Part shown: positions 34,584 through 47,445 of the stretch, piece by piece
Layout: the number at the start of each line of letters is the position of its first letter
How positions within the stretch are numbered: position 1 is the stretch's first letter
Assembly: GCA_030998225.1 (NCBI GenBank)
Contig: JAPYXD010000553.1
Coordinates: 6,572,001-6,636,000 of the forward strand
Length of the DNA: 64,000 nt
Direction of reading: 5' to 3'
Source: Diplolepis rosae
Taxonomy: Eukaryota > Arthropoda > Insecta > Hymenoptera > Diplolepididae
Notes under the pieces: model-generated
Database searches by the model: none
What the model saw: only the letters and a program-made list of their open reading frames with translations
Told to the model about the DNA's origin: nothing
Made by a program: the position numbers and the translations under genes

Positions 34584-35400
34584 CTCGCGCATTACTTGGC
34601 CACCTTACTTAAAGTCAGATTACGGAAATCTCGCGTATTACTTGGCCACTTTATAAAAATTATTATACTCCTAAGAATTCGCGCATTACTTGGCCACTCT
34701 TTTCAGGACAGACTTCGTTTAACTCGCGTATTACGAGGACACTTATATTTTATATCAGTCCTGAGGTCCATTGAACTCGTGAATTACATGGCCACCTTAC
34801 TTAAAGTCAGAGTCCGGAAATCTCGCGTATTACTTGGCCACTTTATGAAAATTCTTATACTCCTAAGAATTCGCGCACTACTTGGCCACTCTTTTCAGGA
34901 CAAACTTCGTTTAACTCGCGTATTACGAGGCCTCTTATGTTTTGATATCAGTCCTGAGGTCCATTGAACTCGCGCATTACTTGGTCACTTTACTTTAAGT
35001 CAGAGTCCGGACTTCTCGCGTATAACTTGGCCACTTTATGAAAATTCTTATACTCCTAAGAACTCGCGCATTATTTGCTCACCTGATTTAAAGTCAGAGT
35101 CCGGAAATCTCGCGTATTACTTGGCTACTTTATAAAAATTCTTATACTCCTAAGAACTCGCGCATTACTTGCCCACCTTACTTCAAGTTAGAGCCCGGAA
35201 ATCTCGCGTATTACTTGGCCACTTTATAAAAATTCTTATACTCCTAAGCACTCGCGCATTACTTGGCCACCTTACTTCAAGTCAGAGTACGGAAATCTCG
35301 CGTATTACTGGGTCACTTTATGAAAATTCTTATACTCCTAGGAATTCGCGCATTACTTGGCTACTCTTTTCAGGACAGACTTCGTTTAACTCGCGTATTA
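34584..35400 (+). repeat. Displaced start of the 3.85-kb unit
   Basis: The order A (GATTACGG)-B-C-short D-A-B-C-D-A(GGACTT)-B-A-B-A-B matches 39748 onward at spacing 5164. The B at 34630-34677 has AAATTATTATAC where the main copy has AAATTCTTATAC, and GCTCACCTGATT replaces GATCACCTGATT near 35080. After about 35260 the order differs from the main unit. Confidence 0.72.
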
Positions 35401-37600
35401 CGAAGACACTTATGTATTTATATCAGTCCTGAGGTCCATTGAACTCGCGCATTACCTGATCACCTTATTTATAGTCAGAGTCCGGAAATCTCGCGTATTA
35501 CTTGGCCACCTTACTTAAAGTCAGAGCCCGCAAATCTCGAGTATTATTGGGCCACTTTATAAAAATTCTTATACTCCTAAGATCTCGCGCATTACTTGGT
35601 CACCTTACTTAAGGTCAGAGTCCGGAAATCTCGCGTATTATTTGGCCACTTTATAAAAATCCTTATACTCCTAAGAACTCGCGCATTACTTAGCCACCTT
35701 ACTTCAAGTCAGAGTACGGAAATCTCGCGTATTACTTGGCCACTTTATAAAAATTCTTATACTCCTAAGAATTCGCGCACTACTTGGCCACTCTTTTTAG
35801 GACAAACTTCGTTTAACTCGCGTATTACGAGGCCTCTTATGTTTTGATATCAGTCCTGAGGTCCATTGAACTCGCGCATTACTTGGTCACTTTACTTTAA
35901 GTCAGAGTCCGGACTTCTCGCGTATAACTTGGCCACTTTATGAAAATTCTTATACTCCTAAGAACTCGCGCATTATTTGATCACCTTACTTAAAGTCAGA
36001 GCGCGGAAATCTCGCGTATTATTTGGACACTTTATAAAAGTTCTTATACTTTTAAGAACTCGCGCATTAGTTGGCCACCTTACTTAAAGTCAAAGTCCGG
36101 AAATCTCGCGTATTACTTGGCCACTGTATAAAAATTCTCATACTCCTAAGAACTCGCGCATTACTTGGTCACCTTACTTAAAGTCAGAGTCCGGAAATCT
36201 CGCGTATTACTTGGCCACTTTATCACATTTCTTATACTCCTAAGCACTCGCGCATTACTTGGCCACCTTACTTCAAGTCAGAGTACGGAAATCTCGCGTA
36301 TTACTTGGCCACTTTATGAAAATTCTTATACTCCTAGGAATTCGCGCATTACTTGGCTACTCTTTTCAGGACAAACTTCGTTTAACTCGCGTATTACGAG
36401 GCCTCTTATGTTTTGATATCAGTCCTGAGGTCCATTGAACTCGCGCATTACTTGGTCACTTTACTTTAAGTCAGAGTCCGGACTTCTCGCGCATAACTTG
36501 GCCACCTTACTTAAAGTCTGAGCCCGAAAATCTTGCGTATTATTTGGCCACTTTATAAAAATTCTTATACTCCTAAGAACTCGCGCATTACTTGGTCACC
36601 TTACTTAAGGTCAGAGTCCGGAAATATCGCGAATTACTTGGTCACTTTATTCAAATTCTCATACTCCTAAGAACTCGCGCATTACTTAGCCACACTTTTT
36701 TAGGACAGACTTCGTTTAACTCGCGTATTACGAGGCCACTTATGTATTTATATCAATCCTGAGGTCCATTGAACTAGCGCATTACTTGATCACCTTACTT
36801 AAAGTCAGAGTACGGAAATCTCGCGTATTACTTGGCCACTTTATAAATATTATTATACTCCTAAGAATTCGCGCAATACTGGGCCACTCTTTTAAGGACA
36901 AACTTCGATTAACTCGCGTATTACGAGGCCACTTATGTTTTTATAACAGTCCTGAGGTCCATTGAACTCGCGCATTACATGGCCACCTTACTTAAAGTCA
37001 GAGTCCGGTAATCTCGCGTATTACTTGGCCACTTTATGAAAATTCTTATACTCCTAAGAATTCACGCATTACTTGGCCACTATTTTCAGAACAGTCTTCG
37101 TTTAACTCGCGTATTACGAGGCCACTTATGTTTTTATATCAGTCCTGAGGTCCATTGAACTCGCGCATTACTTGATCACCTTATTTAAAGTCAGAGTCCT
37201 GAAATCTCGCGTATTACTTGGGTACTTTATAAAAATTCTTATTCCCCTAAGGACTCGCGCATTACTTTGCCACCTTACTTTAAGTCAGAGTACGGAAATC
37301 TCGCGTATTACTTGGCCACTTGATGAAAATTCTTATACTCCTAGGAATTCGCGCATTACTTGGCCACTCTTTTCAGGACAGACTTCGTTTAACTCGCGTA
37401 TTACGAGGACACTTATGTATTTATATCAGTCCTGAGGTCCATTGAACTCGCGCATTACCTGATCTCCTTATTTATAGTCAGAGTCCGGAAATCTCGCGTA
37501 TTACTTGGCCACCTTACTTAAAGTCAGAGCCCGGAAATCTCGCGTATTATTTGGCCACTTTATAAAAATTCTTATACTCCTAAGAACTCGCGCATTACTT

Positions 37601-38018
37601 AGCCACACTTTTTTAGGACAGACTTCGTTTAACTCGCGTATTACGAGGCCACTTATGTATTTATATCAATCCTGAGGTCCATTGAACTAGCGCATTACTT
37701 GATCACCTTACTTAAAGTCAGAGTACGGAAATCTCGCGTATTACTTGGCCACTTTATAAATATTATTATACTCCTAAGAATTCGCGCAATACTGGGCCAC
37801 TCTTTTAAGGACAAACTTCGATTAACTCGCGTATTACGAGGCCACTTATGTTTTTATAACAGTCCTGAGGTCCACTGAACTGTCGCAGTACTAGGCAATC
37901 TTACTTGAAGTCAGAGTCCTGCAATCTCGCAAATTACTTGGCCACTTTATAAAAATTCTTATACTTCTAAGAATTGGCGTATTACTTGGCCACATTTTTC
38001 AGGTCAGTCTTCGTTTAA
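37601..38018 (+). repeat. Duplicated block Z, copy 1
   Basis: This block recurs at 39182-39599 with spacing 1581 and includes the same degenerate A-B-C run. The shared rare changes (CTGTCGCAGTACTAGGC, TTCTAAGAATTGGCG, ATTTTTCAGGTCAGTC) make direct copying far more likely than independent decay. After the block, the copies join different D modules (GCGGCCAC versus GAGGCCAC). Confidence 0.8.
37880..37925 (+). repeat. Strongly diverged A module (also at 39461-39506)
   Basis: The core reads CTGTCGCAGTACTAGGCAAT and the tail contains CTTACTTGAAGTCAG and ends TCCTGCAAT. It lacks the CTCGCG and GGCCAC hallmarks but keeps the 46-bp length and position between D and B. Confidence 0.75.
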
Positions 38019-39181
38019 CTCGCGTATTACGCGGCCACTTATGTATTCATATCAGTCCTGAGGTCCAATGAACTCGCGCATTACTTGATCACCTTATTTA
38101 AAGTCAGAGTCCGGAAATCTCGCGTATTACTTGGGTACTTTATAAAAATTCTTATACCCCTAAGGACTCGCGCATTACTTTGCCACCTTACTTTAAGTCA
38201 GAGTACGGAAATCTCGCGTATTACTTGGCCACTTGATGAAAATTCTTATACTCCTAGGAATTCGCGCATTACTTGGCCACTCTTTTCAGGACAGACTTCG
38301 TTTAACTCGCGTATTACGAGGACACTTATGTATTTATATCAGTCCTGAGGTCCATTGAACTCGTGAATTACATGGCCACCTTACTTAAAGTCAGAGTCCG
38401 GAAATCTCGCGTATTACTTGGCCACTTTATGAAAATTCTTATACTCCTAAGAATTCGCGCACTACTTGGCCACTCTTTTCAGGACAAACTTCGTTTAACT
38501 CGCGTATTACGAGGCCTCTTATGTTTTGATATCAGTCCTGAGGTCCATTGAACTCGCGCATTACTTGGTCACTTTACTTTAAGTCAGAGTCCGGACTTCT
38601 CGCGTATAACTTGGCCACTTTATGAAAATTCTCATACTCCTAAGAATTCGCGCATTACTTGTCCACCTTATTTAAAGTCAGAGTCCGGAAATCTCGCGTA
38701 TTACTTGGCCACTGTATAAAAATTCTCATACTCCTAAGAACTCGCGCATTACTTGGTCACCTTACTTAAAGTCAGAGTCCGGAAATCTCGCGTATTACTT
38801 GGCCACTTTATTCAAATTCTCATACTCCTAGGAATTCGCGCATTACTTGGCTACTCTTTTCAGGACAAACTTCGTTTAACTCGCGTATTACGAGGCCTCT
38901 TATGTTTTGATATCAGTCCTGAGGTCCATTGAACTCGCGCATTACTTGGTCACTTTACTTTAAGTCAGAGTCCGGACTTCTCGCGTATAACTTGGCCACC
39001 TTACTTAAAGTCAGAGCCCGGAAATCTCGCGTATTATTTGGCCACTTTATAAAAATTCTTATACTCCTAAGAACTCGCGCATTACTTGGACACCTTACTT
39101 AAGGTCAGAGTCAGGAAATCTCGCGTATTAGTTGGACACTTTATAAAAATCCTTATACTCCTAAGAACTCGCGCATTACTT

Positions 39182-39599
39182 AGCCACACTTTTTTAGGAC
39201 AGACTTCGTTTAACTCGCGTATTACGAGTCCACTTATGTATTTATATCAATCCTGAGGTCCATTGAACTAGCGCATTACTTGATCACCTTACTTAAAGTC
39301 AGAGTACGGAAATCTCGCGTATTACTTGGCCACTTTATAAATATTATTATACTCCTAAGAATTCGCGCAATACTGGGCCACTCTTTTAAGGACAAACTTC
39401 GATTAACTCGCGTATTACGAGGCCACTTATGTTTTTATAACAGTCCTGAGGTCCACTGAACTGTCGCAGTACTAGGCAATCTTACTTGAAGTCAGAGTCC
39501 TGCAATCTCGCAAATTACTTGGCCACTTTATAAAAATTCTTATACTTCTAAGAATTGGCGTATTACTTGGCCACATTTTTCAGGTCAGTCTTCGTTTAA
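39182..39599 (+). repeat. Duplicated block Z, copy 2
   Basis: It matches 37601-38018 with few differences (for example CGAGTCCAC near 39225 versus CGAGGCCAC). It ends about 150 bp before the first 3.85-kb unit. Confidence 0.8.
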
Positions 39600-39747
39600 C
39601 TCGCGTATTACGAGGCCACTTATGTTTTTATATCAGTCCTGAGGTCCATTGAACTCGCGCATTACTTGATCACCTTATTTAAAGTCAGAGTCCGGAAATC
39701 TCGCGTATTACTTGGGTACTTTATAAAAATTCTTATACCCCTAAGAA

Positions 39748-42700
39748 CTCGCGCATTACTTGGCCACCTTACTTAAAGTCAGATTACGGAAATCTCGCGT
39801 ATTACTTGGCCACTTTATAAAAATTCTTATACTCCTAAGAATTCGCGCATTACTTGGCCACTCTTTTCAGGACAAACTTCGTTTAACTCGCGTATTACGA
39901 GGACACTTATATTTTATATCAGTCCTGAGGTCCATTGAACTCGTGAATTACATGGCCACCTTACTTAAAGTCAGAATCCGGAAATCTCGCGTATTACTTG
40001 GCCACTTTATGAAAATTCTTATACTCCTAAGAATTCGCGCACTACTTGGCCACTCTTTTCAGGACAAACTTCGTTTAACTCGCGTATTACGAGGCCTCTT
40101 ATGTTTTGATATCAGTCCTGAGGTCCATTGAACTCGCGCATTACTTGGTCACTTTACTTTAAGTCAGAGTCCGGACTTCTCGCGTATAACTTGGCCACTT
40201 TATGAAAATTCTTATACTCCTAAGAACTCGCGCATTATTTGATCACCTGATTTAAAGTCAGAGTCCGGAAATCTCGCGTATTACTTGGCTACTTTATAAA
40301 AATTCTTATACTCCTAAGAACTCGCGCATTACTTGGCCACCTTACTTCAAGTTAGAGCCCGGAAATCTCGCGTATTACTTGGCCACTTTATAAAAATTCT
40401 TATACTCCTAAGCACTCGCGCATTACTTGGCCACTTTACTTTCAGTCAGAGTCCGGACTTCTCGCGTATAACTTGGCCACTTTATGAAAATTCTTATACT
40501 CCTAAGAACTCGCGCATTATTTTATCACCTGTTTTAAAGTCAGATTCCGGAAATCTCGCGTATTACTTGGCCACTTTATAAAAATTCTTATACCCCTAAG
40601 GACTCGCGCATTACTTTGCCACCTTACTTTAAGTCAGAGTACGGAAATCTCGCGTATTACTTGGCCACTTGATGAAAATTCTTATACTCCTAGGAATTCG
40701 CGCATTACTTGGCCACTCTTTTCAGGACAGACTTCGTTTAACTCGCGTATTACGAGGCCTCTTATGTTTTGATATCAGTCCTGAGGACCATTGAACTCGC
40801 GCATTACTTTGCCACCTTACTTCAAGTTAGAGCCCGGAAATCTCGCGTATTACTTGGCCACTTTATAAAAATTCTTATACTCCTAAGCACTCGCGCATTA
40901 CTTGGCCACCTTACTTCAAGTCAGAGTACGGAAATCTCGCGTATTACTGGGTCACTTTATGAAAATTCTTATACTCCTAGGAATTCGCGCATTACTTGGC
41001 CACTCTTTTCAGGACAAACTTCGTTTAACTCGCGTATTACGAGGCCTCTTATGTTTTGATATCAGTCCTGAGGTCCATTGAACTCGCGCATTACTTTGCC
41101 ACCTTACTTCAAGTTAGAGTCCGGAAATCTCGCGTATTACTTGGCCACTTTATAAAAATTCTTATACCCCTAAGGACTCGCGCATTACTTTGCCACCTTA
41201 CTTTAAGTCAGAGCCCGGAAATCTCGCGTATTATTGGGCCACTTTATAAAAATTCTTATACTCCTAGGAACTCGCGCACTACTTGGCCACCTTACTTAAG
41301 GTCAGAGTACGGAAATCTCGCGTATTATTTGGCCACTTTATTAAAATCCTTATACTCCTAAGAACTCGCGCATTACTTAGCCACCTTACTTCAAGTCAGA
41401 GTACGGAAATCTCGCGTATTACTTGGCCACTTTATAAAAATTCTTATACTCCTAAGAATTCGCGCACTACTTGGCCACTCTTTTCAGGACAAATTTCGTT
41501 TAACTCGCGTATTACGAGGCCTCTTATGTTTTGATATCAGTCCTGAGGTCCATTGAACTCGCGCATTACTTGGTCACTTTACTTTAAGTCAGAGTCCGGA
41601 CTTCTCGCGTATAACTTGGCCACTTTATGAAAATTCTTATACTCCTAAGAACTCGCGCATTATTTGATCACCTGATTTAAAGTCAGAGTCCGGAAATCTC
41701 GCGTATTACTTGGCTACTTTATAAAAATTCTTATACTCCTAAGAACTTGCGCATTACTTGTCCACATTATTTTAAGTCAGAGCCCGGAAATCTCGAGTAT
41801 TACTTGGCCACTTTATAAAAATTCTTATACTCCTAATTATTCGCGAATTACTTGGCCACCTTACTTCAAGTCAGAGTACGGAATTCTCGCGTATTACTTG
41901 GCCACTTTATAAAAATTCTTATACTCCTAAGAACTCGCGCGTTACTTGGCCACCTTACTTCAAGTCAGAGTCCGGAATTCTAGCGATTATTTGTCCACTT
42001 TATAAAAATTCTTATACTCCTAAGAATTGGCTCATTACTTGGCGACTCTTTTCAGGACAGAGTCCGGAAATCTCGCGTATTACTTGGCCACTTTATAAAA
42101 ATTCTTATACTCCTAAGCACTCGCGCATTACTTGGCCACCTTACTTCAAGTCAGAGTACGGAAATCTCGCGTATTACTTGGCCACTTTATGAAAATTCTT
42201 ATACTCCTAGGAATTCGCGCATTACTTGGCTACTCTTTTCAGGACAAACTTCGTTTAACTCGCGTATTACGAGGCCTCTTATGTTTTGATATCAGTCCTG
42301 AGGTCCATTGAACTCGCGCATTACTTGGTCACTTTACTTTAAGTCAGAGTCCGGACTTCTCGCGTATAACTTGGCCACCTTACTTAAAGTCAGAGCCCGG
42401 AAATCTCGCGTATTATTTGGCCACTTTATAAAAATTCTTATACTCCTAAGAACTCGCGCATTACTTGGTCACCTTACTTAAGGTCAGAGTCCGGAAATCT
42501 CGCGTATTACTTGGCCACTTGATGAAAATTCTTATACTCCTAGGAATTCGCGCATTACTTGGCCACTCTTTTCAGGACAGACTTCGTTTAACTCGCGTAT
42601 TACGAGGACACTTATGTATTTATATCAGTCCTGAGGTCCATTGAACTCGCGCATTACCTGATCTCCTTATTTATAGTCAGAGTCCGGAAATCTCGCGCAT

Positions 42701-43597
42701 TACTTGGCCACCTTACTTAAAGTCAGAGCCCGGAAATCTCGCGTATTATTTGGCCACTTTATAAAAATTCTTATACTCCTAAGAACTCGCGCATTATTTG
42801 GTCACCTTACTTAAAGTCAGAGCCCGGAAATCTCGCGTATTACTTGGACACTTTATAAAAATTCTTATACTGCTAAGAATTCGCGCATTACTTGTCCACT
42901 CTTTTCAGGACAAACTTCGTTTAACTCGCGTATTACGAGGACACTTATATTTTATATCAGTCCTGAGGTCCATTGAACTCGTGAATTACATGGCCACCTT
43001 ACTTAAAGTCAGAATCCGGAAATCTCGCGTATTACTTGGCCACTTTATGAAAATTCTTATACTCCTAAGAATTCACGCATTACTTGGCCACTATTTTCAG
43101 AACAGTCTTCGTTTAACTCGCGTATTACGAGGCCACTTATGTTTTTATATCAGTCCTGAGGTCCATTGAACTCGCGCATTACTTGATCACCTTATTTAAA
43201 GTCAGAGTCCGGAAATCTCGCGTATTACTTGGGTACTTTATAAAAATTCTTATACCCCTAAGGACTCGCGCATTACTTTGCCACCTTACTTTAAGTCAGA
43301 GTACGGAAATCTCGCGTATTACTTGGCCACTTGATGAAAATTCTTATACTCCTAGGAATTCGCGCATTACTTGGCCACTCTTTTCAGGACAGACTTCGTT
43401 TAACTCGCGTATTACGAGGACACTTATGTATTTATATCAGTCCTGAGGTCCATTGAACTCGCGCATTACCTGATCTCCTTATTTATAGTCAGAGTCCGGA
43501 AATCTCGCGTATTACTTGGCCACCTTACTTCAAGTCTGAGCCCGGAAATCTCGCGTATTATTTGGCCACTTTATAAAAATTCTTATACTCCTAAGAA
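39748..43597 (+). repeat. 3.85-kb higher-order repeat, copy a (3850 bp)
   Basis: The first module is A at 39748 and the next copy starts with the equivalent A at 43598. The first part parses as ABCD (192 bp, short D), ABCD (193), (AB)6CD (663, 40133-40795), (AB)2CD (287, 40796-41082) and (AB)4CD (475, 41083-41557), then longer mixed runs. Marker modules are the A with TTTCAGTCAGAG, the A with CACCTGTTTTAAAG and a D with GAGGACCATTG (40742-40795). Spacing to copy b is 3850 over the first 1.8 kb and 3848 after about 42500. Confidence 0.88.
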
Positions 43598-46500
43598 CTC
43601 GCGCATTACTTGGCCACCTTACTTAAAGTCAGATAACGGAAATCTCGCGTATTACTTGGCCACTTTATAAAAATTCTTATACTCCTAAGAATTCGCGCAT
43701 TACTTGGCCACTCTTTTCAGGACAAACTTCGTTTAACTCGCGTATTACGAGGACACTTATATTTTATATCAGTCCTGAGGTCCATTGAACTCGTGAATTA
43801 CATGGCCACCTTACTTAAAGTCAGAATCCGGAAATCTCGCGTATTACTTGGCCACTTTATGAAAATTCTTATACTCCTAAGAATTCGCGCACTACTTGGC
43901 CACTCTTTTCAGGACAAACTTCGTTTAACTCGCGTATTACGAGGCCTCTTATGTTTTGATATCAGTCCTGAGGTCCATTGAACTCGCGCATTACTTGGTC
44001 ACTTTACTTTAAGTCAGAGTCCGGACTTCTCGCGTATAACTTGGCCACTTTATGAAAATTCTTATACTCCTAAGAACTCGCGCATTATTTGATCACCTGA
44101 TTTAAAGTCAGAGTCCGGAAATCTCGCGTATTACTTGGCTACTTTATAAAAATTCTTATACTCCTAAGAACTCGCGCATTACTTGGCCACCTTACTTCAA
44201 GTTAGAGCCCGGAAATCTCGCGTATTACTTGGCCACTTTATAAAAATTCTTATACTCCTAAGCACTCGCGCATTACTTGGCCACTTTACTTTCAGTCAGA
44301 GTCCGGACTTCTCGCGTATAACTTGGCCACTTTATGAAAATTCTTATACTCCTAAGAACTCGCGCATTATTTTATCACCTGTTTTAAAGTCAGATTCCGG
44401 AAATCTCGCGTATTACTTGGCCACTTTATAAAAATTCTTATACCCCTAAGGACTCGCGCATTACTTTGCCACCTTACTTTAAGTCAGAGTACGGAAATCT
44501 CGCGTATTACTTGGCCACTTGATGAAAATTCTTATACTCCTAGGAATTCGCGCATTACTTGGCCACTCTTTTCAGGACAGACTTCGTTTAACTCGCGTAT
44601 TACGAGGCCTCTTATGTTTTGATATCAGTCCTGAGGACCATTGAACTCGCGCATTACTTTGCCACCTTACTTCAAGTTAGAGCCCGGAAATCTCGCGTAT
44701 TACTTGGCCACTTTATAAAAATTCTTATACTCCTAAGCACTCGCGCATTACTTGGCCACCTTACTTCAAGTCAGAGTACGGAAATCTCGCGTATTACTGG
44801 GTCACTTTATGAAAATTCTTATACTCCTAGGAATTCGCGCATTACTTGGCCACTCTTTTCAGGACAAACTTCGTTTAACTCGCGTATTACGAGGCCTCTT
44901 ATGTTTTGATATCAGTCCTGAGGTCCATTGAACTCGCGCATTACTTTGCCACCTTACTTCAAGTTAGAGTCCGGAAATCTCGCGTATTACTTGGCCACTT
45001 TATAAAAATTCTTATACCCCTAAGGACTCGCGCATTACTTTGCCACCTTACTTTAAGTCAGAGCCCGGAAATCTCGCGTATTATTGGGCCACTTTATAAA
45101 AATTCTTATACTCCTAGGAACTCGCGCACTACTTGGCCACCTTACTTAAGGTCAGAGTACGGAAATCTCGCGTATTATTTGGCCACTTTATTAAAATCCT
45201 TATACTCCTAAGAACTCGCGCATTACTTAGCCACCTTACTTCAAGTCAGAGTACGGAAATCTCGCGTATTACTTGGCCACTTTATAAAAATTCTTATACT
45301 CCTAAGAATTCGCGCACTACTTAGCCACTCTTTTCAGGACAAATTTCGTTTAACTCGCGTATTACGAGGCCTCTTATGTTTTGATATCAGTCCTGAGGTC
45401 CATTGAACTCGCGCATTACTTGGTCACTTTACTTTAAGTCAGAGTCCGGACTTCTCGCGTATAACTTGGCCACTTTATGAAAATTCTTATACTCCTAAGA
45501 ACTCGCGCATTATTTGATCACCTGATTTAAAGTCAGAGTCCGGAAATCTCGCGTATTACTTGGCCACTTTATAAAAATTCTTATACTCCTAAGAACTCGC
45601 GCATTACTTGGCCACCTTACTTCAAGTCAGAGCCCGGAAATCTCGCGTATTACTTGGACTCTTAATAAAAATTCTTATACTCCTAATAACTCGCGCATTA
45701 CTTGGCCACCTTACTGAAAGTCAGAGTACGGAATTCTCGCGTATTACTTGGCCACTTTATAAAAATTCTTATACTCCTAAGAACTCGCGCGTTACTTGGC
45801 CACCTTACTTCAAGTCAGAGTCCGGAATTCTAGCGATTATTTGTCCACTTTATAAAAATTCTTATACTCCTAAGAATTGGCTCATTACTTGGCGACTCTT
45901 TTCAGGACAGAGTCCGGAAATCTCGCGTATTACTTGGCCACTTTATAAAAATTCTTATACTCCTAAGCACTCGCGCATTACTTGGCCACCTTACTTCAAG
46001 TCAGAGTACGGAAATCTCGCGTATTACTTGGCCACTTTATGAAAATTCTTATACTCCTAGGAATTCGCGCATTACTTGGCTACTCTTTTCAGGACAAACT
46101 TCGTTTAACTCGCGTATTACGAGGCCTCTTATGTTTTGATATCAGTCCTGAGGTCCATTGAACTCGCGCATTACTTGGTCACTTTACTTTAAGTCAGAGT
46201 CCGGACTTCTCGCGTATAACTTGGCCACCTTACTTAAAGTCAGAGCCCGGAAATCTCGCGTATTATTTGGCCACTTTATAAAAATTCTTATACTCCTAAG
46301 AACTCGCGCATTACTTGGTCACCTTACTTAAGGTCAGAGTCCGGAAATCTCGCGTATTACTTGGCCACTATTAAAATTCTCATACTCCTAAGAATTAGCG
46401 CATTAATTGGCCACTCTTTTCAGGACAGACTTCGTTTAACTCGCGTATTACGAGGACACTTATGTATTTATATCAGTCCTGAGGTCCATTGAACTCGCGC

Positions 46501-47445
46501 ATTACCTGATCTCCTTATTTATAGTCAGAGTCCGGAAATCTCGCGCATTACTTGGCCACCTTACTTAAAGTCAGAGCCCGGAAATCTCGCGTATTATTTG
46601 GCCACTTTATAAAAATTCTTATACTCCTAAGAACTCGCGCATTACTTGGTCACCTTACTTAAAGTCAGAGCCCGGAAATCTCGCGTATTACTTGGCCACT
46701 TTATACAAATTCTTATACTCCTAAGATCTCGCGCATTACTTGGCCACTCTTTTCAGGACAAACTTCGTTTAACTCGCGTATTACGAGGACACTTATATTT
46801 TATATCAGTCCTGAGGTCCATTGAACTCGTGAATTACATGGCCACCTTACTTAAAGTCAGAATCCGGAAATCTCGCGTATTACTTGGCCACTTTATGAAA
46901 ATTCTTATACTCCTAAGAATTCACGCATTACTTGGCCACTATTTTCAGAACAGTCTTCGTTTAACTCGCGTATTACGAGGCCACTTATGTTTTTATATCA
47001 GTCCTGAGGTCCATTGAACTCGCGCATTACTTGATCACCTTATTTAAAGTCAGAGTCCGGAAATCTCGCGTATTACTTGGGTACTTTATAAAAATTCTTA
47101 TACCCCTAAGGACTCGCGCATTACTTTGCCACCTTACTTTAAGTCAGAGTACGGAAATCTCGCGTATTACTTGGCCACTTGATGAAAATTCTTATACTCC
47201 TAGGAATTCGCGCATTACTTGGCCACTCTTTTCAGGACAGACTTCGTTTAACTCGCGTATTACGAGGACACTTATGTATTTATATCAGTCCTGAGGTCCA
47301 TTGAACTCGCGCATTACCTGATCTCCTTATTTATAGTCAGAGTCCGGAAATCTCGCGTATTACTTGGCCACCTTACCTAAAGTCAGAGTCCGGAAATCTC
47401 GCGTATTATTTGGCCACTTTATAAAAATTCTTATACTCCTAAGAA
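43598..47445 (+). repeat. 3.85-kb higher-order repeat, copy b (3848 bp)
   Basis: It is collinear with copy a. A B module near 46360 reads GGCCACTATTAAAATTC, two bases short, which accounts for the 3848-bp length. Private differences include CTTGGACTCTTAATAAAA near 45655 and TTAGCCACTC near 45320. The shared rare markers of copy a (TTTCAGTCAGAG, CACCTGTTTT, GAGGACCATTG) are all present. Confidence 0.88.

Larger units (their letters stand above)
36688..38515 (+). repeat. Tandem duplication, period 913 bp
   Basis: A C variant with AGCCACACTTTTTTAGG begins a block at 36688 and again at 37601. Both continue through D with ATATCAATCC, A starting CTAGCGC, B with TAAATATTATTATAC and C with TTTTAAGGACAAACTTCGAT. 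The two halves then diverge internally (the second contains the degenerate A at 37880) and resynchronise at about 37160 and 38073. The end is approximate. Confidence 0.7.
25501..39747 (+). repeat. Domain II mosaic region
   Basis: Runs of A-B pairs closed by C-D continue, with n varying from one closure to the next. The 53-bp D containing ATATTTTATATCAG is first seen near 26980. A 913-bp duplication starts at 36688, and a 1581-bp-spaced duplication links 37601 and 39182. The block at 34584-35400 previews the start of the 3.85-kb unit (spacing 5164 to 39748). No gene is visible. Confidence 0.78.
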
